From NCBI GenBank assembly GCA_022496805.1, contig CM040094.1, forward strand, positions 13,849,501 through 13,913,500: a stretch of DNA of 64,000 nucleotides. Direction: 5' to 3'. Positions 44,275-55,786 of this stretch are shown in pieces. The stretch is from Pohlia nutans (Eukaryota; Streptophyta; Bryopsida; Bryales; Mniaceae). A program made the translations under genes and the position numbers. The notes beneath the pieces were generated by a model, which searched no databases, was not told where the DNA came from, and was given only the letters and a program-made list of their open reading frames with translations. Position 1 is the stretch's first letter; every line of letters starts with the position of its first letter.

Positions 44275-45990
44275 TTGCCTTGCCTCTACAGTAGATGGTG
44301 TGGAATATTTCACACCCAACAATACTTCATCAATAGCTAAGTGGACATGTAGAGGCTCAAGGTGATGAGCAAAGTGCATGAAGGAAAGGCAAGGCTACTG
44401 AATGTTATGCTTGTACTTTTTTAAATGAAGAATTATCATATCAAACACATCTCAAAACCTACATAACATTCTCGAGCTACCTTAGATGGTCCCTTCTTCA
44501 CAACATCACCATTCCTCTACATTAGAAATGGTGTCTCAAACCTTCATTTCTGAAGAAAATGGATACATATCACGAATGGTATGTATCTTGAGCTCTAGAG
44601 ATCTATATATATAATCCTCATTACTTTTGGACATGGAATCATGTGGTATTCATGATGAATGTACTCCATGTTTATACAATTGCACATGTGATTAAGATTG
44701 TGTATAACAGAAGTCCAAATGTCCAAGTCAATTCAGTGAGTAGAAGATACCAATGTAATCACGTGTGGCCTTGGAAAGTTGCCACTTTGATGAGTCCATC
44801 GTTCTCGTACATGTACTCCAAATTGGGTGAGTTGTTGAAGAGCATTGTTTTTTTCATTGGTGGCGGTACACCAGCAGGTCCAACCTCTCACAGTGATTCC
44901 AAGTAAAAAGTGGTCAATAATACAGCGACAACTCCCTTATCTGTGGCCACAAAATTGTTGTACTTAAAGTCAGAATGGAACACAACTAAGATATTAGGAC
45001 AGAGACATGCATTGACCAGAAAAAATGGTGTCGAGATGTTCAAGCGAAAGCTATAAGATTTTAGGGGCATATGCATACACATAATGCTCTCCAATGGCAT
45101 AAACAAATGGACATCTCAACATGGATTGGGGAGTATTTGGGAAGAGCCAGCCATGATTTTTATTTATTGTTATTAACCCCTAAATGATCTGAAATTCCAG
45201 TGTGACCATGGATGTATTATTCCAAGGAGTCAAGGACTTTGCATATAAGCATGTGACTATTACCGTATTTCACTACACCCTTGTATTTGAGTAAACCTGA
45301 TCAACAGAAGGTAATGAATGTATGATTAGACCCTGGGCACTCAGATTCACAACGACATTGATAATTCCCGCTCTGATCTCTCCAAGCAAACAGTGCCATG
45401 CATGCAAGCTTGATATCATGTACAATTACATCAACATTAATTCCAGAGAAGCATGGGCGTAATTCAAGCAGAGATTGAAGAAGACTCGATTGGCACATGA
45501 AATTATCAACAAATGTGTAGCTCTAAAAAAACAGGAAAGACTGACGGAGGCAATGTCGACGTACTGTAAGTTACTGCGGCAAGAAAAGGGAATGATGTAT
45601 GAAGAAAAGCAGAGACTCTACAGGGGGTATGGGAAGGGAGTCACCGACCGGCGGTCGGTGATCGATGGACATGCTGTAGAGCGACCGGCGGTCTGTGGGG
45701 GACAGGGAGTGGAGTGACTGAGAGACCGACGGACTCGGGCTCACTAATATATATCTAGTGTAACAACGTGCATTAAGAGGGTGTTTGAATAGGGGCTATA
45801 ACAAAGTTGGAACTTGAGATATATTTCAAATATATTCTTGAATTATTCCTTACTTGAATTTAAAGCATCTTATATTACATTAAAATTTTATAATAAGGTA
45901 AAACAATTTCTTGACATGAATTAAAAAGACCCTATAGTTTAACTCATGTGGTTTTTTTACTTTTCAGTAGCCTCACCTTTAATGCCATTC
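44275..45990. other. Intergenic DNA, one isolated TTAA-type end
   Basis: TTAACCCCTAAATGATCTG at 45174 looks like the left end of a TTAA element, but I see no matching right end. GACCGGCGGTCGGTGATCGA at about 45.65 kb is a local GC-rich inverted repeat. No gene. Confidence 0.4.
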
Positions 45991-46002
45991 CTTCAAAGTG
46001 TA

Positions 46003-46652
46003 CAATGGGGTACCAATCAAAATGTCGTTTTCGAAATTCGCAGTGAGAAAATTTTCAGTTTTGCCAAATTTGAAAGCCTCCCGAGAGCTCAAAAATTAGT
46101 GTTGTACCACGAAATTTTTACCAAAGAATCATCTTTAAGTTAATTATATGTATGCCAAATTTCAAGGCCAAAAGATTTACCGAAAAAAAGTTATTCAAAA
46201 TCTACCAACATTGGTAGTTGTGGAAATTTTTTCACTGCTGCTAACTTTGACAGCCTCCCAAAGATCGAACTTTTTTTTTTTTGCCATAAAATTCTTGGAA
46301 CAAAAACCTCTTTATGTTAATAACATATGATAAAAATTTCAAGGCCAAAAGATTAATTCAAAATAAAAATTAACAATCTACCAACATGTGTACTAGTGGG
46401 AAACAATGAAGGAAACCATTTCATTGCTACCAACTTTGACTACTATTTTGGTAGATTTTGAATAACTTTTTTTCGGTGAATCATTTGGCCTTGAAATTTG
46501 GCATACATATAATTAACTTAAAGATAATTCTTTGGTAAAATATTCGTGGTAAAACACTAATTTTTGAGCTCTCGGGAGGCTTTCAAAGTTGGCAGTACTG
46601 AAATTTTTCTCACTGCGAATTCGAAAACGACATTTTGATTGGTACCCCACTG
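46003..46652. mobile_element. Non-autonomous Tc1/mariner derivative, ~210-bp inverted ends
   Basis: 650 bp. CAATGGGGTACCAATCAAAA and, inverted, CAGTGGGGTACCAATCAAAA, flanked by TA (46001-46002, 46653-46654). Both arms run for about 210 bp and match the left arm of the 38.4-kb element, so it is a deletion derivative of that family. Confidence 0.9.
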
Positions 46653-47036
46653 TACATATTTGGTATGTGCATATTGTGTGCATGGATGAATCTAACACTC
46701 TCAATTCTTAATAGTAGTAAGGGTAGGCTTCCATGTGAGCATGGGTGGGTGGAAGACACTAGAAGACAAGAAGTGAAGTTCCAAGAAGCATCGATTGTCC
46801 ATTCACCCATTTCGGTGAAAATGGAAAACATATTCCTTAGTTCATCCATTTTGGTGGTGAATCGGCAAGGTTTCACCTTTACAATACTGATGATCAATAT
46901 ATGGAAGCCTGGTCTAAAAACTCTAGTCCAATTTTGGGACTGGCATGAATGTATTGTATGTTAGATTCACCCATCATTCGATGTCCACAGTACAAAGAAT
47001 TAGTGGTGCAAGACTACCACTCTCAATTAACATTAA

Positions 47037-47604
47037 CCCCTAAATGCCTCGAGCTCTCTCCAAATTCGGCAATTTTGCAAAAATGCATTATAAAATGCAA
47101 CCAAATGGGATATTTTGAACTTGATTATGAATAAAAGGTGTACGTTATGAATTTTAGATTCTATCCATACGGTTGTATCTATGATTGCTATTACCAATTA
47201 TTTTGTATAAAATTTGAAACGTGAAATTCAAAATTGTTTTGTAATTCAATTATGAATAAGATATCGACAATCTATGGATGAAATTTGTTGCGATTGGTTG
47301 AAATGTAATACTCTAAGTGTACTGATTTTTGGAGATTTTTTGGTTGCATAATTTTATGAGTTGACTTTTTTAAGAGCACTTTCACACTAAAATTTTCAAA
47401 ATTCTGAGTGAATCACTACAACATGAAATGAGGCATAAAATTTTCACAATTCGTCCCCTCTCTAATCGGATCACATATGCATGAAGCTAACTTCCCATAA
47501 AATCTACAGTCAAAATTTCACACTGCAAAAAGTACATGATGGATGAGAAATTATGGATGAAATTTGTACATTGTCCAGAAAATGGACGCTCAGGTAGTCA
47601 GGGG
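47037..47604. mobile_element. TTAA-flanked element, family P2, copy 2
   Basis: 568 bp between TTAA at 47033-47036 and 47605-47608; ends CCCCTAAATGCCTCGAG and (inverted) CCCCTGACTACCTGAGC. Interior matches 12.5 and 63 kb copies (GGGATATTTTGAACTTG, CATGAAATGAGGCATAA). Confidence 0.8.
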
Positions 47605-48210
47605 TTAATGTACTTTCTTCATTGATGTACAAAATGCATAAAGGAAGGCCAAACCATATCAACAGAAATCTCAATATTAGGGAGAGATATGACAGCTATA
47701 AAACAAGCATTGTTGGTGATGGTTACATTCAAACACGATAAGCATGAATAAGAAAATGACATGGTTGCCAATGTGCCAGCATTTTTTGCAAAGGGAGTTC
47801 TCTGGAGGTTAAGTTTCTTGAGCAACGTCAACGCCTCAAACAAGAAACTTGACCTCTGAAGAACTTCAACTTGATTAAAATATTATGTGCGTGGACAAAT
47901 TTGAATCTTACAATTCAAAGCTTGCCCTGTTACAAAACATACTAGCTTCCTCTTTCCCTTCTATGTGCTCTCTGCTCTTGTGCTCTGTGCTACGATTGGT
48001 GAAGAAATTATCATCTGAATAACCTCCATGTCCAGCTGAATGGTATCCCAAGATGGAACGCCTCACCACCAAGATTTAAAATTTGAAGAAGGTTTCAAGA
48101 AAATTTCAAGAAAATTTCAAGATTTTCAAAAAACCAGAATACCCTTCGTGGAAGGAAGGGTCGGCAGAAAATAATTCCCCAAAAAGATGTCAAATAAATA
48201 AATTTATTAA

Positions 48211-48674
48211 GGCCCTTTTTACACTGCAGGCGAGAAGCCGTGGAGAAAACCTCACAAGGGCCACGGCTCATTCTTGAGAAGCCCACCTTTGAACTTGACG
48301 GCCTTTGGATATATTGTAAAGTGAGAAGGAGCCACAAAATAAAGTGCTGATTTTTTTTGAGTAAAGTTCTTACATATTTCTTAAAAAATAAAAAATGATT
48401 GGTTGTGAGAATTTTAGCCGAACGGCCCCCCCGGATTTTGCGTTAGACCCACCTCTTTAGGTGGGCCTGACGCAAAATCCGGGGGCCTTGAAAAATGTTC
48501 ACTTTTCTTGCCACGAAGGACAAAAGTGTTGTCCATGTCATTTTCTCCTCCTTCCATCCCTTGGACTAAAAATTTCCGGTATAAAGTGACATTCTTTGGT
48601 CTTCTTGGTTTTAGGCCTCCCATTGGTTGAAATTTCTTTCTTCACAACTTCTCACTTTTAGTGTAAAGAGGCCC
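48211..48674. mobile_element. Tourist-like MITE with GC-rich internal hairpin
   Basis: 464 bp, GGCCCTTTTTACACTGCAGG to TTTAGTGTAAAGAGGCCC, flanked by TAA (48208-48210, 48675-48677). The duplicated segment at 50.7 kb has one TAA at this position and no element. Centre holds a ~30-bp-arm hairpin (48424-48486). Confidence 0.9.
48424..48486. repeat. GC-rich near-perfect hairpin
   Basis: GGCCCCCCGGATTTTGCGTT ... ACGCAAAATCCGGGGGCC, arms about 29 bp with a CTTT loop (CACCT CTTT AGGTG). Stands out from the AT-rich surroundings. Confidence 0.9.
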
Positions 48675-49484
48675 TAAGTATTTTGTCAAAATCAACAAAA
48701 ATAAAGTCAACAAAAAGCCCAAAAAAAAAAGAATAAAAACATAACACTCAACAGAAATTGTAGACAAAAAATAAAATAAAATGTTTAGCTGCCGCTTTTT
48801 TTAATGTTAGGGTAGTTGCATGGTACGGTGTGCCTTTTAATAGAAGATTTGAAGAAATTACAAATTGCCTCAATTCTAAAAGATGTCTATATTAAGTAAA
48901 ATTGCAATATAAAAATATTTTTAATTAAAAAATTGCGGAAAGGAGTACAATAAGCAAATTCTATGTGCACATAGAGTTTGAAGGTTAAATTCCAAAATTT
49001 CCATTACAAACGGAGTGAATTTGTCGAAAATAATGCATTGTGACTGCATCAAAAATATTACAAATGCACAAGGTTCTCTAATCGAGCAACTTATTTTTTA
49101 AAATTGAACATTACATTTGTATTTTAAAGTATGAATATTAATTACTTTTGATAGTTCTATAAGTTTATTTCCATTCAATAATCTTCTATTGAGCTTGAAA
49201 GGTCAGAAAAAGGCCAATAACTACATACGTGACCAAAAAAGAGAGACACCGTAGTGTGCAACTACCCGTTAGCTATTTATAGCCAATTTCTTAATAATTA
49301 CTTTTGAAAGTGCCAACCTCCACTATTTCAACTTTTATTAATTATTCGACATGAAAGTGCCCACCTCCACTATTTCAACTTTTATTAATTATTCGACATG
49401 AAAGTGCCAACCTTGCTTTCCAAATACGGTATCTTACACTCTAAACAAACCAAAAAAATTCTTTCTTGAAAAACTAGAGGTTAG

Positions 49485-49724
49485 TCCCTAAACAACCAAC
49501 CAAGTAGCCCAAATTAGATCTCATGTTTTATTTGAGCAATTTTGAGTAAACCCTATCTGAACTTTCCTTTGTTCAAATTTATGTGTTTCATTTAGCAATG
49601 TATATAATGTTTTGCACAATTTCTAATGATAGAAATTTTAGTCCCATGATCTAAATTATATTTTTTTACAACATGATTGATGAATTTCTCATATAAAAAC
49701 TATGAATCCTAGGTCATGTAGGGA
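49485..49724. mobile_element. TTAA MITE, family P1, diverged
   Basis: TCCCTAAACAACC to AGGTCATGTAGGGA, flanked by TTAG and TTAA (49725-49728). Carries ACTATGAATCCTAGGTCATG, GAGCAATTTTGAGTAAA and CCCATGATCTAAATTATA of the family. Confidence 0.65.
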
Positions 49725-49729
49725 TTAAT

Positions 49730-50620
49730 AAGGAAGTAAATTTTGGGCTAATATTCATGCTTACTAACATTGTTGGTTTCTACACTAAATAGGGATATTA
49801 AAGGGACTGGCAATTAGGGGGACTTACTCTGTTAAATTCATGGCTCATGATACCAAATCAATGAGAAGAAATTATGTTGTTATGCATGTAAAACAATGAG
49901 AAGAAATTCTAAAAAAGATTAAGAGATTATAACATTTGAAATGAAGAGTTTTTTTTGGTTGTCTAGTGAACTTCTCCTCTTGGTGAAGTTGGCCGGCGGA
50001 TTTTTGTTTGTGAACTTGTTTAGAAGACTTCTTCTGGTGTTTACACTACAACCAGTCAAGACTTTTTAAGGCATTATTTTATTGTCTTTCCATCTTGTTC
50101 AACATCCCAATGGTTGCCTCAAATAACCATATCTTGGACAAAATATCTTGACCATCCAATGCATTTGTCCATTGTAGTTTGACTTGGCTCTTAGTAGAAG
50201 TGATTGTTGCAATTGCCCCCAAAACCTGTTTGCATTAGCTAGAGATGCTAGAATACCGAGTGTGCATCCCAACTTTTGAGCCTCCTTCTACACTAAGCAT
50301 TTGCAAAGAGCTTTGAAGTGAGGACATGGCCTTTGTTTCTTTGAAGGGTGGTGGCAAAATCTTGCAATTTCAATCCACTAGAGAACTTTAGACAATTGTT
50401 TTGATGAAAGTTTTGTGATTGTGAGTGAGGATTGCAAATGCCAACCTATAGCCGAACCGCAAAAGAGAGTCTTGCCTCCGAAGCTTGCACTCCATTTGAT
50501 CCTAATAATGAATTGGAAGGTGGTTACCTGTAATTGGTACATAGAATTGGTGAAATATTACTGACATGAAGACCAAGTCAATAATATTTCACATGATCAC
50601 AATTCACAAGACCTACTAAT
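49730..50620. other. Intergenic DNA, nothing recognised
   Basis: No coding frame or element ends supported. Confidence 0.5.
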
Positions 50621-50629
50621 ATTTCTCCA

Positions 50630-50975
50630 AATACTGTACATGGAAGGCAAGGTTGGCAGAAAATAATTCCCCAAAAAAATGCCGAAAATAAAAATAAATT
50701 TATTAAGCATTTTGTCAAAATCAACAAAAATAAAGTCGACAAAAAGTCGAAAAAAATAACACTCAAAGCTAGATGAGAATACAACACTTAGCAATAATCA
50801 TAGATAAAAAATAAAATAAGATACTTAGCACCCAGAAAAATTTAATAATAGCTATTAATAGCCAATTTTTTAATAATTACTTTTGAAAGTGCCGACCTTC
50901 ACTGTTACAACTTTTATTAATTATTCAACATGAAAGTGCCGACCCTACCTTCCACGTACAATATCTATTACCAAA
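50630..50975. repeat. Segmental duplication, copy 2 (empty-site copy)
   Basis: Colinear with 48.12-49.43 kb but without the 464-bp Tourist-like element; TTTATTAAGCATTTTGTCAA spans the empty site with one TAA at 50704-50706. Confidence 0.8.
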
Positions 50976-51338
50976 AAGGGTGTTATTTTTTAAACTCTTT
51001 TTGACATTATTTTGGACACTTTACTATCAAATGCTAATCTACAACTCGCCAATGCTGTTGATCAACAGAATCATTCAATTCTTTTCAGAAATATTTGGAG
51101 GCAATATTTCATTGATTCCGGAGTAGCAAACTGAAATAACAGAAGCCAATCATAATGTGCAATCATACACTGATACACGGTTGAGTGCCATTCCGTGCTT
51201 GCATAGTACAGAATGCTAAGTGTACCAGTCAGCGCAAATGTATGGAGTGTTTTTTCTTGAATGCAAATGAAGAGAATCATTGCAAGACTGAGCCCAGCTC
51301 GCATGTGTGAGGTTTTCTTTGGTAGAGAAGGAGACCGA

Positions 51339-52131
51339 CACTATAAGAGAAATCGTTCCTTTTCACTGGGTAGGTGAGTCAAACTCCGCTACTTCGCAGT
51401 CACTGCCAAAACGCTCAAGATTAAATGAGTGTAATTTGTCGCGTAGGACACGTGTGTACAGTCAGGTAGGAATTGCTTACGAATTTTAGTTGACAGGGAA
51501 AAACTGCCAAACTTTGGAATGCAAGAACTTGCTCAAAAATGAATGGATTTTGGAATTTCAAATTGCATTGGAATCACATTGAAGTCTACTTTATCACCAA
51601 TACAAATACACATAAGTAATTGAAAATCATACAATTGTTATGATGTTTTCTATATGCTACCTACCATTTAGTGCTGCCACCATTTGTGAAAATTACAACT
51701 TGTATTTAATGGTACATATTAGAAATGAACCTTCACAATTGCTTTAGAGATACTTGATTCCACACCGCTTGAACTACTTGTACGGTTTACAAAAACTCTA
51801 TAACTTATTTTGTACTCAAATGCAAAAAATCTTTGACTATCTCCCAAAGGTTCACTATAAAATGATAGATAGTGTATAAAAGAAATCTAAATTTTTGTAC
51901 GACTTTGAATTATTCTTTTTTCACTTATCATGAAGTTGAAGCACGCTTCATTGCGATTCCAATGCAATTTGCGGTTTCAAAATCGGTTCATTTTTTAGCA
52001 TGCTAGAGCTTCCTAAAGATTGTTGAACTGTCTAGTGAAAAGTGATTGAAAAATTCGTAAGCAATTCCTACCTGACTGTACAATGAACTCTAACAATGAG
52101 TGAGTAAGAAGCAGTGCCTTTACTAGTAGTG
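51339..52131. mobile_element. CACTA-ended MITE, family B, split by a nested element
   Basis: Left part 51339-51458 (CACTATAAGAGAAATCG...GACACGTGTG) and right part 52081-52131 (CAATGAACTCTAACAATG...ACTAGTAGTG) form one family B copy. Flanking triplets CGA/TGA. Interrupted by a 620-bp element at a TA. Confidence 0.85.
51459..52078. mobile_element. Tc1/mariner-like MITE nested in a CACTA MITE
   Basis: 620 bp with perfect ~29-bp inverted ends starting CAGTCAGGTAGGAATTGCTT, flanked by TA (51457-51458, 52079-52080). No open frame. Intact family B copies at 25.6 and 57.26 kb show the uninterrupted target. Confidence 0.93.
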
Positions 52132-52139
52132 TGACCGTT

Positions 52140-52950
52140 GCATTCAATATGTGAGCTCTATGATGAATCAAAAGGTGCAACTCTCAGACGGTCTACACTC
52201 AAGTGTATAACATAGAAGTATGACATGTACACTCAAAATAGACCTTGTCTCAAAAAGCGATACCTCCTATTGAATTTGAAAGCCACAATGAAACCTAGAT
52301 ATTGATTGTACCTATAGAATATGAGAGCTTACAAGAATCTATGGTCCATCTTAGGTACAGTCACCTATAAACAATACTTTAAAATTCATAACTTATTTAT
52401 AGGGTGTCCAAATAACGCACGATAAAGTGTGTTCAAATCCTCTTTCACTTTACAATAATAATAACTTTAATAATCGTAAATATGTTCAATTTTCTATTAA
52501 TGACGATAATCAATGCACGTACTTTATGTCTTACAACCTTGTAAGCCTCCGTACTATTTAGTCAACAAGAAATGACAACAACCTTCAACTTTTTGGCAAA
52601 TTTTTGCCAAGGCCTTACCTCATTTTGGGAGTGGCTACTTTTATACTAGAAATAATGGGCAAAAAAGTAGATGAAATTGTCAAAGTCTTCTAAAAAATTG
52701 CTAGAGTCGCCAATATTTGAATGAAAGTACCTGATAATAGAACATTTTATGGATGAACAAATATATATATTTGTGTGTGTGTGTGGAGGGATGGTTCTAT
52801 TCATTTTTCCTTACCTAGCTACATTCCAAAGTGCTTGTCACTGTACCAACGAAAAAACAAAATTTATTCGTTGTCTTACAATAATTTGTTGCATTCAAAT
52901 ACCATACCTCACTTTCTGGTTTGGCATAAAATAATTAGTAGCTAATGAAA
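52140..52950. other. Intergenic DNA, nothing recognised
   Basis: AT-rich; a short (TG)n tract near 52.77 kb. No gene. Confidence 0.5.
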
Positions 52951-52958
52951 TACATTTA

Positions 52959-53213
52959 CCCCTAAAACACCAAGGACTTGTAGTTTTAAAATGACAAATT
53001 CAATTGATCATATTGTGGACAACATAATTCAAATCAGACCAAATTTTATAACTATCAAAAGAATTAGAAAAGAACATTGCATACATGTGTTGATTAAGAA
53101 ACAAATAAATTTGAACAAAATGAAGCTCACATATGACATACTCAAAACTCCTAAAATAAAATAAAATGAGGGCAACTAGACAGTTTAGGCTTCTTGAACC
53201 TTTAATTTAGGGG
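52959..53213. mobile_element. TTAA MITE, family P1, diverged
   Basis: CCCCTAAAACACCAAGGAC to TTTAATTTAGGGG followed by TTAA (53214-53217); left flank TTTA. Family markers GATCATATTGTGGACAACAT and GAAGCTCACATATGACATAC present. Confidence 0.7.
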
Positions 53214-53576
53214 TTAAAGGGAGTATAGCGCAAGCTTGTTTTGCCACATGTTGACATCTTGTAATCCATGTTCACAATTGCTACAATGATTTTTTATTAA
53301 TCTTTTTTCATTCTAAAAAGGAAGACTCATCAGCGATTTGAAAATTGAAACTTGAAAATGAATAATTTTGACAATTTATAATTCTTTTACTACAAATACA
53401 TAGCTTTCTACAAAAAAGTTGACTATACATATCAATGATTAGGGAAGATTATGGGAATATACTTTTTTTGTCTCTGCCCTTCCAGGGGAGAGACTACATA
53501 AATGCTTCATTTTTAAGGAGTTACATAGCTGAACATTACAAACATGGTGTAAAAGTAAATACAGGGTAAATATTAA

Positions 53577-53801
53577 CCCCTAAACATCCCATAGGGATAG
53601 TAGATACGTGGCCGTATAAATGGCATTTGTTATCAACAAGAAGCTCTAAATTGGGATCCCAATAACTCACTAGAACCACATTGATGTAAAGTTCAGCTTT
53701 TGTGTTGAACTCAAATCTATGAAAGGTATGGATCCATTCCAAATATTAGAAAAATACACCGTATTTTACTGGCCGCAAAGGCACTTTCAGACGTTTAGGG
53801 G
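53577..53801. mobile_element. TTAA-flanked MITE, family P3, with paralogous empty site
   Basis: 225 bp, CCCCTAAACATC to GACGTTTAGGGG, between TTAA at 53573-53576 and 53802-53805. The flanks (GGGTAAATATTAA and CTACGCAACTAGCTGCTTG) are duplicated without the element at 61.1 kb. Confidence 0.88.
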
Positions 53802-53884
53802 TTAAGGCAGAGACTACGCAACTAGCTGCTTGTTTCTTTACCCAATTTTCTTATAGCAACATAGCAAGCCCATTTTTCAAATTA

Positions 53885-54197
53885 TCATATAACCAAAAAA
53901 ATAAAATTCACTGCAATCGCGAGACTCTCACCAAAACAGTTGCCTTCTACACTCGAATTGAAACCGCTCCCGGACCGTCCTTGAAGGAGAGGAGGGCCAG
54001 GTCCTTCCTCCCTTCCTCCCTGCAAAAGCTGGAGCGAATACTTGCACATTCTGTCACCCTCTGTTCGTGCCCTGCTTTGCAGAGCTCGCTCCTTGCAGCC
54101 GACTTTCGCACGATGGTGATGAGCCGGATGCATACTTCCAAGTGATCGCTGTTTAAGTTTATATTACAATTCAGCCAAAAATGTCGAAGGCGATAGA
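53885..54197 (-). other. Probable 3' flank or UTR of the F-box gene
   Basis: GC-richer than the DNA beyond and directly downstream of the F-box stop codon. Short frames here show no family resemblance, so I treat it as untranslated. Confidence 0.4.
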
Positions 54198-55151
54198 TTA
54201 CACTAAGACATGCGAGATGAGTATGATCACAATGACGCCGACGAACAGCACGGCATGAGCCATCTCACGAAGCTTCTCCCGGCGGATCAAAGCTTCTCGA
54301 TTGGACGTCTGCGTCGCGAGGAACGCATGAAACGTGCTGGCGAATCTCGTCGCCACGGCGGTCTTGTGGCAGCTCATGGCGCGGGAGAGAACGGCGACGG
54401 CTTCGTCCCCGCGCAGGTGCACGCTGCGACTGTCCTCGAGCGTCAGGCCGAGGTCCGTGAGCTCGATGACGGACGGGCGCTCGCACAGCGGCCGGCACCG
54501 CATGGTGATGTTGCAGTGGACTGGAGAATTTGGGTTTGGAAGGATGCAACCGAAGCGGAGGAGGAAGTGGTTGTCTCCGCACGGCCGGTTCTGCACGCCG
54601 CTCAACGGCTTCCAGCTCGCGAGGTTCACCATTCTTCGCGTCGTCTTGTGCAGGAGGATCCAGCTCACGCGAAGGTCCGGGATCCAGAAGCGGCCGTTCT
54701 GGAGGGACGCCTCGACGACCGGCCCGTCTTCGTTCAGGATGTCCACCAGCGGACCGCATGACGCCGCGGCGCCGGGGATGCCGTCCACCACGCGAGACAA
54801 CACGGGCTCCCCGTGGCACGTCACGTCCACTATGGAAACGAAATCCGATGCCGAGACGGATTCTTGTTCTTCATGTTCTCCGTTGTGGTGAGGCGCTACG
54901 AACGGGAAGCAATTGCTGTAGAGTTTTCGGAAGCCGCCGACTGAGGCAATGAGTGCTGTCAGTTGCTTCATTGATGGCCATCGCTGGTGGCAGAGATTCT
55001 CCCAGAGCGGCTCCCGCTGGCAGATCGACCGGAATTCCGTGTTGACGCAGCTCAGCCTGGCGAGAGTCGATCCGTCCACGCGGCTCATCACGTCGCTCAA
55101 CACGTCGGGGTTGAGCAATCCGGCCTCACGATCCAATTCCAGCGATGCCAT
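54198..55151 (-). CDS. F-box protein with C-terminal membrane segment
   Basis: Predicted substrate adaptor of an SCF (Skp1-Cullin-F-box) ubiquitin ligase. Single exon, 317 residues from the ATG of MASLELDREAGLLNPDVLSD. An F-box lies at residues ~13-55 (LSDVMSRVDGSTLARLSCVN, FRSICQREPLWENLCHQRWP). A beta-rich middle domain follows (RFWIPDLRVSWILLHKTTRR, RMVNLASWKPLSGVQNRPCG, VIELTDLGLTLEDSRSVHLR). The last residues are strongly hydrophobic (AVLFVGVIVIILISHVLV), a probable tail anchor. This layout matches plant F-box proteins of the At2g27310/At2g36090 type, from memory. The frame stays open 31 codons upstream but only weakly, so I chose the ATG just before the conserved region. Coding GC is much higher than the surroundings; appears intact. 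Confidence 0.92.
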   Translation of the reverse strand: MASLELDREAGLLNPDVLSDVMSRVDGSTLARLSCVNTEFRSICQREPLWENLCHQRWPSMKQLTALIASVGGFRKLYSNCFPFVAPHHNGEHEEQESVSASDFVSIVDVTCHGEPVLSRVVDGIPGAAASCGPLVDILNEDGPVVEASLQNGRFWIPDLRVSWILLHKTTRRMVNLASWKPLSGVQNRPCGDNHFLLRFGCILPNPNSPVHCNITMRCRPLCERPSVIELTDLGLTLEDSRSVHLRGDEAVAVLSRAMSCHKTAVATRFASTFHAFLATQTSNREALIRREKLREMAHAVLFVGVIVIILISHVLV

Positions 55152-55468
55152 ATCTCGCGATCTGTACCCTAAACACCTGGTATTTTCATAATCCTTCTTA
55201 ACCAATTCTAGTTTTCCTGAATTTTGAAACCGATCTCGAAGCAAATTGGGAGGAAGAGCCAGAAGCTACAAAATGTGTTACAAGAGCAGATTCTAAAATG
55301 GCTTCGCCATAGCCCTTGAGTGGGCAAGCTACTCTGCAGTTCCATTCTCCATCCCTCTCTACTTTGCCAGACCTAGAGCAACTGTGACATGGGCCATTGC
55401 CAATTCTACTTTACCATGGCCCCTGCGCAAGCTTCTGTGCACTCACATTCTCCATCTCTCTCGCCGTT

Positions 55469-55786
55469 TCAGAGGAACTCTTTGCTTGATCTGCAAGCTG
55501 ATGAATTCAATGGTGGAACAAACAGATTCTCTGTTACGGTCGACACTGAGTGAGTGAGTGAGTGCTCATTGGAATTGGTCAGAGAGAATAAAGAGCAATA
55601 CTGTTGGTCGATAGCAGCCCCTGAATTGATGAAGAAGATGATTGCCTTAAGGGAGGTGCAGAAGACCATTATCCAGACAGGGATGGCTGACAGCCGACCG
55701 TTCCTCACTGGCGATGGATCTGCCAGCAGGCTCAACAAAACAAGTAAGCGAACTGCAATGGTGAGCCCATGATGTTCAGTCTGCAA
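55469..55786 (-). CDS. Possible exon with hydrophobic segments
   Basis: Open frame of about 105 codons preceded by a good acceptor (TTCTTCCCCGGATTTGCAG). It reads TEHHGLTIAVRLLVLLSLLA and IPVWIMVFCTSLKAIIFFIN, two likely membrane segments, then a Ser/Thr/Asn-rich tail. No in-frame ATG near its start and no partner exon found, so it may be an exon of an unfinished model, a pseudogene or chance. Confidence 0.28.
   Translation of the reverse strand: MQTEHHGLTIAVRLLVLLSLLADPSPVRNGRLSAIPVWIMVFCTSLKAIIFFINSGAAIDQQYCSLFSLTNSNEHSLTHSVSTVTENLFVPPLNSSACRSSKEFL

Larger units (their letters stand above)
48120..49430. repeat. Segmental duplication, copy 1
   Basis: GGCAGAAAATAATTCCCCAA, TTTTGTCAAAATCAACAAAA and TTAATAATTACTTTTGAAAG recur in the same order at 50.63-50.97 kb. 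This copy is longer because it contains a Tourist-like element and extra sequence. Inside it, GAAAGTGCC(A/C)ACCTCCACTA is itself tandemly repeated at 49.3-49.4 kb. Confidence 0.8.

Noticed and set aside
45640..45700. GACCGGCGGTCGGTGATCGA repeat as a regulatory palindrome
   Set aside because: Short, imperfect and not near a supported gene.
54210..54952. Long plus-strand and alternative minus-strand frames
   Set aside because: Shadows of the F-box gene caused by high GC content.
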